A stretch of DNA of 57,493 nt from NCBI GenBank assembly GCA_036744795.1, contig DAIOHK010000013.1, positions 1 to 57,493 on the forward strand. The letters run 5' to 3'. The translations under genes were made by a program, and so were the position numbers. Under the pieces are notes generated by a model. That model did no database searches. It was given only the letters and a program-made list of their open reading frames with translations, and had not been told where the DNA came from. Positions 51,917-57,493 of this stretch are shown in pieces (position 1 is the stretch's first letter; the number at the start of each line of letters is the position of its first letter). Origin of the DNA: UBA5486 sp036744795 (GTDB lineage Bacteria; Bacillota; UBA4882; UBA10575).

Positions 51917-54079
51917 CTATTCCACCTTATCAACAGGAGCGAGGGCTAAAAGAAGATCTTTAATTCCTAAACCATTAAAAGCTACTTTGGCGATGGCATC
52001 TTCCCCCTCACCCTCTACAGAAATGATCGTCCCTATTCCCCACTTTCGGTGTGAAATCTTATCACCTGGGCCATAGGTTGTCTTCTTGTTGATCTTCTTC
52101 TCATCATCTGGTCCCGGAGATGGGGTACTTTGATCAGATAAAGAAGGTTTGCGGTCTTGCGGTTTATCAAGCAATTCTTCAGGTATCTCATCCAGAAAAC
52201 GAGAAGGGATAGAAAACTGAGTCTTTCCATAAATTGTTCGCATCACAGCATGAGTAAGATATAATCTCTTGCAAGCTCTGGTCATTCCTACATAGCAAAG
52301 TCTCCGCTCCTCTTCCAGCTCGCCTAGGTCCATTAAAGACCGGCTATGAGGAAAAATCCCATCCTCCATTCCAACAAGAAAAACCACGGGAAATTCCAGG
52401 CCCTTAGCCGAATGGATGGTCATTATAGTTGCCCCATCCTGATTCTGATTATAATTATCCACATCAGCTACTAAAGCAACAGTTTCCAAAAAGGCACTTA
52501 ATGATTTATCTTCGCTTTCCCGCTCAAATTCAGCAGTTATAGAGAGAAACTCGCCAAGATTTTCTAACCTGGTTCTAGATTCAATTGAATCATCGGAACG
52601 TAAAGTTCCTAAATAACCAGAGTCTTCCATAACCCGCTCCGTAAGTTCGGAAATACTTAACTTCTCTTTTAAAGCTACCATTTCGCTTAAAAATTGATAA
52701 AAACCAGTTAATGGGCGAATTGACCTAGCTGTTATAGCAGGAATCTCTTCTACCCGGCTTAAACCCTCAAGATTACTTAAACCATTAGTATCCATAAAAC
52801 CCAGTAAGCGTTCGACAGTTGTTTCGCCAATTCCCCGTTTCGGGGTATTAATGACCCTTCGTAAACTAATACGATCATTAGGATTGAAGATCAACTTCAG
52901 ATAACTCAGAATATCTCTGATCTCTTTTCGATCGTAGAAACGTAAACCACCCACTATTTTGTAAGGAATCCCTTTTTGAATAAACACCTCTTCAAAGGCA
53001 CGAGATTGTGCATTTGTCCGGTAAAGCAGAGCAAAATCAGAAAACTTCCGTCCTTCCTCTCTAATTAACTGCTCAATCAGAGAAGAGACCAACCATGCTT
53101 CTTCTTTTTCATCCGCAACCTTAAATACTGTAACCGGTGTTCCTTCCTCATTCTCTGTCCAAAGAGTCTTAGATTTCCGTGAATGGTTGTTTCTAATTAC
53201 TTCATTCGCAGCCTTGAGGATATTTTGGGTCGATCGGTAGTTCTGTTCAAGCTTAACCACTTTAACCTCGGGGTAATCCTTTTCAAAATGGAGAATATTT
53301 CTGATATCCGCACTCCGGAAACTATAGATCGATTGATCATCATCACCAACTACGCATAGATTACGATATTTACGAGCTAGCAAATTGACAAGAGTGTATT
53401 GAGCATGATTAGTATCCTGATACTCATCAATCATAATATATCTAAATCTTTGCTGATACTTTCCTAGGATCTCAGGATGTTCCTGGAAGAGAGAAATCGC
53501 CATCATGATCAGATCATCAAAATCAACTGCAGAATTTTGCCTCAACTTTTTCTGGTAGAGTGGATAAACTTTTCGGACTACTTCTGACCAAAAATCAGCC
53601 GCCTGTTTCTCATATTGCTCAGGTCCGATTAATTCATTCTTAGCTCCTGAGATTGTTGATAATACCGCTCTAGGATTAAAATTGGTCTCACTAAGATTAA
53701 GTTCACGCATAACTTCTTTAACTACTGTTAACTGATCTTGGGTATCATAGATAACAAAATTTCGATCCAGGCCAATTGCTGGCCCATCCTGTCTAAGAAT
53801 CCGGACACAGGTAGAATGAAAAGTTGCCAGCCAGATCCCGACAGCTTGAGGCCCAATCAAATCAGTAGCTCTTTGCCGCATTTCCTCCGCGGCTTTATTA
53901 GTAAAGGTAACCGCTAATATATTTTTAGGGTTTACTCCATCCGATAGAAGCTTTGCTATTCTATAAGTCAGAACCCGGGTCTTTCCGCTGCCGGCCCCTG
54001 CTAGAATTAGAAGTGGCCCTTCTGTATGGCAAACCGCTTCCCTTTGTGCCGGATTAAGATCTTCCATCCATTGTTCCAA
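51917..54079 (-). CDS. pcrA: ATP-dependent DNA helicase PcrA/UvrD
   Basis: 720 residues, superfamily 1A 3'-to-5' helicase for repair and removal of RecA or stalled polymerase. Motifs: LNPAQREAV (Q motif), LILAGAGSGKTRVL (Walker A), VTFTNKAAEEMR, MIDEYQDTN (Walker B), VVGDDDQSIYSFR, LEQNYRST, TIHSAKGLEFP and LCYVGMTRA. A PcrA-type C-terminal Tudor-like segment (GDKISHRKWGIGTIISV) closes the protein. Start: TTG at 54079, 10 nt after AGGAG, giving MEQWMEDLNPAQ; an ATG at 54106 has no ribosome site. The usual downstream ligA is absent; the amidase follows. Confidence 0.97.
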   Translation of the reverse strand: MEQWMEDLNPAQREAVCHTEGPLLILAGAGSGKTRVLTYRIAKLLSDGVNPKNILAVTFTNKAAEEMRQRATDLIGPQAVGIWLATFHSTCVRILRQDGPAIGLDRNFVIYDTQDQLTVVKEVMRELNLSETNFNPRAVLSTISGAKNELIGPEQYEKQAADFWSEVVRKVYPLYQKKLRQNSAVDFDDLIMMAISLFQEHPEILGKYQQRFRYIMIDEYQDTNHAQYTLVNLLARKYRNLCVVGDDDQSIYSFRSADIRNILHFEKDYPEVKVVKLEQNYRSTQNILKAANEVIRNNHSRKSKTLWTENEEGTPVTVFKVADEKEEAWLVSSLIEQLIREEGRKFSDFALLYRTNAQSRAFEEVFIQKGIPYKIVGGLRFYDRKEIRDILSYLKLIFNPNDRISLRRVINTPKRGIGETTVERLLGFMDTNGLSNLEGLSRVEEIPAITARSIRPLTGFYQFLSEMVALKEKLSISELTERVMEDSGYLGTLRSDDSIESRTRLENLGEFLSITAEFERESEDKSLSAFLETVALVADVDNYNQNQDGATIMTIHSAKGLEFPVVFLVGMEDGIFPHSRSLMDLGELEEERRLCYVGMTRACKRLYLTHAVMRTIYGKTQFSIPSRFLDEIPEELLDKPQDRKPSLSDQSTPSPGPDDEKKINKKTTYGPGDKISHRKWGIGTIISVEGEGEDAIAKVAFNGLGIKDLLLALAPVDKVE

Positions 54080-54149
54080 TATAAATCCACTCCTGTATGA
54101 CTCCATAAATTTTTTCAGCTAAAAATATTTCTACCTCCCAAAAAGGACC

Positions 54150-54183
54150 CAAAAAATGAGTTCACTATATTGAACTCATTTCC
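54150..54183 (-). terminator. Terminator downstream of the his operon
   Basis: Stem AAATGAGTTCA/TGAACTCATTT (54154-54164 with 54171-54181), T-run on the minus strand. It is about 140 bp beyond the hisIE stop, with an AT-rich, gene-free stretch between them. Confidence 0.85.
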
Positions 54184-54319
54184 TGCTTTAATAATAAATA
54201 TCAGCTATAAAAAAGTAACCTTTTTACAGATCTTTTGAGTTAGAAATATACTTTAAAGCTTGTAACTTATTGTATTTAACCTTCCTTAATAACTTAATCT
54301 AAAATTGAAACTCAATTTT

Positions 54320-54964
54320 TTATGAATTGCGTTTTTCCAACTCCATCATAATCTCTTCTGGTTTGATGCCATGCCAAGCCAAAAGCACTAAAAGGTGGTA
54401 AATAAGATCAGCAGTTTCATATATTACTTCATCTTTACTATTGTTTTTGGAACCAATAATAACCTCTGACGTCTCTTCCCCTACTTTTTTTAACATCTTA
54501 TCTTGTCCCTTATCCCATAAATAACAAGTATAAGAACCTTCTTTAGGATTAACTTTCCGATCAAGAATTAACCGGTAAAGTTCATTTATAATCTTAAACT
54601 GTTCTAAAGGTGTAGATGTATTACTTTCTTCTTGTTTTGACCCATAACTCCGGAAGAAACAACTCCGGTTCCCGGTATGACAGACCTGGTTTCCAATCGA
54701 TTCAACTTTAAGAAGCAAAGCATCCCCATCACAATCGAGTTTAATCTCCTTTACCTTCTGAATATGTCCGGAGGTCTCCCCTTTATGCCATAATTCCTGC
54801 CGGCTCCTGCTAAAAAACCAGACTTCATCAGTTTCTAATGTTTTCTTAATGGCCTCCTTATTCATATAACCAACCATTAAAACCTCACTAGTAATAAAAT
54901 CCTGGAGTACCGCAGGGATTAAACCTTGCTGATCAAATTTTACTTCATTTAAGAGAACATCCAT
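54320..54964 (-). CDS. hisIE: Histidine biosynthesis bifunctional HisIE
   Basis: 214 residues, a fusion. N-terminal HisI (phosphoribosyl-AMP cyclohydrolase, about 1-115): VLMVGYMNKEAI, WFFSRSRQELWHKGETSGH, zinc/Mg Cys in DCDGDAL and VCHTGNRSCF. C-terminal HisE (phosphoribosyl-ATP pyrophosphatase, about 125-212): SYTCYLWDKGQDKMLKKVGEETSEVIIG and DLIYHLLVLL. Steps two and three of the pathway. The ATG at 54964 has AAGGAAGGA about 10 nt before it; ten codons upstream overlap that site. Last gene of the operon. Confidence 0.97.
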   Translation of the reverse strand: MDVLLNEVKFDQQGLIPAVLQDFITSEVLMVGYMNKEAIKKTLETDEVWFFSRSRQELWHKGETSGHIQKVKEIKLDCDGDALLLKVESIGNQVCHTGNRSCFFRSYGSKQEESNTSTPLEQFKIINELYRLILDRKVNPKEGSYTCYLWDKGQDKMLKKVGEETSEVIIGSKNNSKDEVIYETADLIYHLLVLLAWHGIKPEEIMMELEKRNS

Positions 54965-55006
54965 TTTTACAGGTTCCTTCCTTTCGCCACCCAATAGTTT
55001 TATTAT

Positions 55007-55771
55007 TTATAATCTTACCTGTACCCCGGCAGCAGCAAGAAATTCTTTAACCTCGCGAATTGTATAGATCTGATCATGAAAGATAGAGGCTGCCAGCACC
55101 GCATCGGCCTTTCCCTTAAGTATTGCATCGCGTAGGTGCTCTAGCTTTCCTGCTCCTCCAGAGGCAATAATCGGAATCTTTACTCTTTCTGCCACTGCTC
55201 TTAAAAGCGCATAATCATAACCATCCTGTGTACCATCGGCATCGATACTAGTTACTAAAATTTCACCAACTCCCAGTTTTTCAGCGGTTGTTACCCACTC
55301 AAGAACGTCAAGCTTGGTAGGTGTTTGTCCCCCATTAATATAAACCTCCCAGCCTTGCCCGGGAGCAGTTCCTCGTCTTTTGGCATCAACCGCCAGAACA
55401 AGATGCTTAGGGCCCAAACTTTCCGCCGCAGCTTCCAAGAGCTTAGGGTTTTTTACCGCAGCTGAGTTAATCGAGACTTTGTTAGCACCAGCTTTTATTA
55501 ATTCCCGAATATCGTCTACCGTAGAAACTCCGCCCCCCACAGTCAAAGGAATCGAAATCCCACTAGCGATTCTGATTACCATCTCTATTTTTTCTTTTTT
55601 CTGCTCACTAGTAGCAGCGATCGCCAGCAAAACTAGTTCATCAGCACCTTCCTGTGCATAATAAGTTCCCAGTTTTATCGGGTCACCGGCATCACGTAGT
55701 GATCCGAAATTAAGCCCCTTCACCACTCTCCCATTTTTCACATCCAAACAAGGGATAATCCTTATTGTCAA
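55007..55771 (-). CDS. hisF: Imidazole glycerol phosphate synthase, cyclase subunit HisF
   Basis: 254 residues, a TIM barrel: IPCLDVKNGRVVKGLNF (catalytic Asp), GGGVSTVDDIRELIKAGANKVSINSAAV, and LAVDAKRRG (second Asp). Normally HisF receives ammonia from the glutaminase HisH to close the imidazole ring. hisH is missing from this operon. TTG start overlapping the hisA stop by 4 bp (TTGA). Confidence 0.97.
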   Translation of the reverse strand: MTIRIIPCLDVKNGRVVKGLNFGSLRDAGDPIKLGTYYAQEGADELVLLAIAATSEQKKEKIEMVIRIASGISIPLTVGGGVSTVDDIRELIKAGANKVSINSAAVKNPKLLEAAAESLGPKHLVLAVDAKRRGTAPGQGWEVYINGGQTPTKLDVLEWVTTAEKLGVGEILVTSIDADGTQDGYDYALLRAVAERVKIPIIASGGAGKLEHLRDAILKGKADAVLAASIFHDQIYTIREVKEFLAAAGVQVRL

Positions 55772-56505
55772 TTCCCATTCCTTCCTTCCAGAAGACTAAT
55801 GGCTTTTTTTAGCTCCAGCTTTCCACTATAAAGAGCTTTACCAATAATCGCTCCCATCAAGCCCCGTGGCTCTAAGGTCTTAAGTAGCATCAGATCTGCC
55901 AGTGAAGAGATTCCCCCGGACGCAATTACCTTAATACCACTTACTGTTGTAATTTTTTCTAAAGCACTAATATTCGGTCCGGAAAGCATCCCATCCCGAG
56001 CGATATCAGTATAAATAACCTCTCGAATCCCCCAATCCACCGCTTGTTGAACTAGTTCAACAGCAGCTATTGAAGTAGTCTTTAGCCAACCATCAGTAGC
56101 AACCAGCCCTTCCCTAGCATCAACTCCGAGAATAATCCGACCAGGGTATTTCCGACAAACAGCAGCAACCATCCGGGGATTTGAGACAGCCATAGACCCT
56201 AGAATCACCCATTCTACCCCATGGTCAAGATAGAAGGAGATGGTTTCTTCGTCTCTAATTCCCCCTCCGATTTCCACAGGGATCTTTATGTTTTGGGCAA
56301 TCTTAATAACCAGTTCCTTCTGTACCGGGAAACCTGCTTTTGCACCATCTAAATCTACTAAATGGAGCCTTTCTGCTCCATCTTTTATCCATTTTTCTGC
56401 AACTGATAATGGATTAGAACTATAGACAGTTTCTTTAGTAAAATCTCCTTGTTCCAGGCGGACACAGGCCCCATTTTTGAGGTCAATTGCCGGAATTACG
56501 ATCAT
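55768..56505 (-). CDS. hisA: ProFAR isomerase HisA
   Basis: 245 residues, TIM barrel related to HisF. VIPAIDLKNGACVRLEQGDF at the start (catalytic Asp8), VEIGGGIRDEETI, LGVDAREG (Asp), and SGPNISALE. Isomerises the fourth intermediate of histidine synthesis. GGGGAG lies about 8 nt before the ATG. Only 19 bp separate it from hisB, leaving no room for the hisH found here in most relatives. Confidence 0.97.
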   Translation of the reverse strand: MIVIPAIDLKNGACVRLEQGDFTKETVYSSNPLSVAEKWIKDGAERLHLVDLDGAKAGFPVQKELVIKIAQNIKIPVEIGGGIRDEETISFYLDHGVEWVILGSMAVSNPRMVAAVCRKYPGRIILGVDAREGLVATDGWLKTTSIAAVELVQQAVDWGIREVIYTDIARDGMLSGPNISALEKITTVSGIKVIASGGISSLADLMLLKTLEPRGLMGAIIGKALYSGKLELKKAISLLEGRNGN

Positions 56506-56524
56506 TCTTACATCTCCCCAGAAA

Positions 56525-57115
56525 TCATATTAAAATTCCTTTGGTTGAAGGAATACCTCTACGCCGTGGATCAATCATCACGGCCTCCCGCACTGCACGT
56601 CCAAAAGCTTTAAAGGCCGCTTCCAGTAAATGGTGACGGTTTTTCCCGGCTAAAGCAGTTATGTGAATATTCATCCCTACCCGTGAAAAAGCCTGAAAAA
56701 ACTCTTCTGCCAACTCTACATCAAACTGCTGACCAATCTTTCCTTCACCTAAAGGTACTTTAAAATTGAGGAAGGACCTCCCACTAAAATCAATCGCTAC
56801 TAAGACCAAAGCATCATCCATTGGTACAATCGCTGATCCATACCGGTAAATCCCCGTTTTATCACCTAAAGCTTCGGTAAAAGCTTGCCCCAATAAGATA
56901 CCGATATCTTCAATAATATGATGCCCATCTACCTCCAAATCGCCTGTGGCTTCAATTGTCAGATCAAGCAACCCATGGTAGGCTAGATGAGATAACATAT
57001 GATCAAAAAAGCCAATTCCTGTTTTTACTTGGTAATTTCCTTCACCATCAAGATTAAGACTTAAAGCAATCGAAGTTTCCGCGGTTTTCCTAGTCATTTT
57101 TGCCATCCGTGTCAA
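56525..57115 (-). CDS. hisB: Imidazoleglycerol-phosphate dehydratase HisB
   Basis: 196 residues, monofunctional. Metal-binding motifs HMLSHLAYHG, EVDGHHIIEDIGILLG, and near the end KNRHHLLEAAFKAFGRA. TTG start at 57115 with GGAGG 9 nt upstream, overlapping the hisD stop (TTGA); ATG three codons on is possible. Confidence 0.97.
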   Translation of the reverse strand: MTRMAKMTRKTAETSIALSLNLDGEGNYQVKTGIGFFDHMLSHLAYHGLLDLTIEATGDLEVDGHHIIEDIGILLGQAFTEALGDKTGIYRYGSAIVPMDDALVLVAIDFSGRSFLNFKVPLGEGKIGQQFDVELAEEFFQAFSRVGMNIHITALAGKNRHHLLEAAFKAFGRAVREAVMIDPRRRGIPSTKGILI

Positions 57116-57493
57116 CTTCTTCCACCTCCCGATTTCCGCTTTAACCTGCTTTCCACCGCACGGGCATGTGCTTCCAGGCCTTCAATCCGGGCTAAAGTAA
57201 TTGCTGCTGCCCCATACTCCTTTAACCCCTCTGCATTATACCCAATGATACTGGTCTCTTTCATAAAATCAAGAACACTAAGGGCAGAAGCAAAACGGGC
57301 TGTACCATTAGTGGGAAGGACATGGTTTGTTCCAGCTACATAATCACCAATTGGTTCAGGTGAATAGGCACCTAAGAAGATGGCACCGGCATTTTTAATC
57401 TTCGATAACCATTGGTAAGGTTCGGTAACCATTAATTCCAGGTGTTCCGGTGCCGCAAAATTAGCTAATTCAACTGCCTCATTAAGATCCTTT
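57112..57493 (-). CDS. hisD: Histidinol dehydrogenase HisD, C-terminal part (cut by the window edge)
   Basis: About 126 codons, open to the end of the window; the N-terminal two thirds lie outside. The frame reads ANFAAPEHLELM, then NAGAIFLGAYSPEPIGDY, AGTNHVLPTNGTARFAS and LSVLDFMKETS, all signature stretches of the family including the zinc-binding His. Catalyses the last two steps to histidine. It is upstream of hisB with a 4-bp overlap. The visible end is intact. Confidence 0.95.
   Translation of the reverse strand, partial: KDLNEAVELANFAAPEHLELMVTEPYQWLSKIKNAGAIFLGAYSPEPIGDYVAGTNHVLPTNGTARFASALSVLDFMKETSIIGYNAEGLKEYGAAAITLARIEGLEAHARAVESRLKRKSGGGRS

Noticed and set aside
1..57493. CRISPR array, prophage, integron or transposase gene
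   Set aside because: No regular repeat-spacer arrays, phage structural genes, integrase or transposase frames are present.

Overview
The window is chromosomal DNA from a low-to-mid GC, Gram-positive, probably anaerobic and endospore-forming bacterium of the Bacillota (Clostridia-like). The evidence is the mix of genes: spmA/spmB and whiA (spore formers and relatives), divIVA/sepF/ylm division genes, a class III ribonucleotide reductase activase (anaerobe), a chemoreceptor behind a sigma-D-like promoter (motility), a glutamate-mutase-type GlmL protein, and strong Shine-Dalgarno sequences with many TTG starts. The species cannot be named from the sequence. No rRNA, tRNA, CRISPR array, transposase gene or prophage is visible.

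Layout. 1-5,140: MarR regulator, LysM protein, pseudouridine synthase, transketolase. 5,168-9,855: BMP-type nucleoside ABC importer. 10,008-16,309: a LacI-controlled carbohydrate import and alpha-mannosidase locus, damaged by a deletion that joins the permease to the mannosidase. 16,517-17,659: a pair of chromate-type (CHR) permease genes. 17,711-18,821: a gene-poor block with hairpins, two orphan Shine-Dalgarno sites, tiny reading frames and one small protein gene. 18,822-21,008: ssrA, smpB, ackA. 21,225-22,845: chemoreceptor. 22,886-29,629: secG and the glycolytic run gap-pgk-tpiA-gpmI-eno. 29,825-38,377: whiA, spmAB, and the division cluster divIVA-ylmH-proC-sepF-ylmE-(HlyD-like)-pgeF-nrdG. 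38,487-38,660: a cluster of DnaA boxes. 38,914-41,765: tRNA t6A genes tsaD-rimI-tsaB-tsaE. 41,848-49,572: DUF362 protein, two exported hypotheticals, a glutamine amidotransferase, phosphoesterase, rdgB, rph, glmL. 49,892-54,079: cell-wall amidase and PcrA helicase. 54,320-57,493: his operon, hisD (cut by the window edge)-hisB-hisA-hisF-hisIE, with no hisH.

The genes work in clear groups: lower glycolysis plus acetate kinase for substrate-level ATP; tmRNA/SmpB for ribosome rescue; TsaBDE for tRNA modification; SepF/DivIVA for division; SpmAB for spore maturation; AMIN amidase for wall turnover; histidine synthesis.

The points most worth a second look are: (1) a family of MITE-like fold-back elements, four good copies, whose inner arms change in a compensatory way; (2) eight same-direction DnaA-box-like 9-mers in 174 bp in front of nrdG; (3) genes (nrdG, a glutamine amidotransferase) whose conserved N-termini lie upstream of any ATG/GTG/TTG and begin 7 nt after a strong Shine-Dalgarno at ATA or ATT; (4) the permease/mannosidase deletion junction; (5) the structured block at 17.7-18.2 kb, one strand of which resembles a fluoride-riboswitch fold; (6) the missing hisH.
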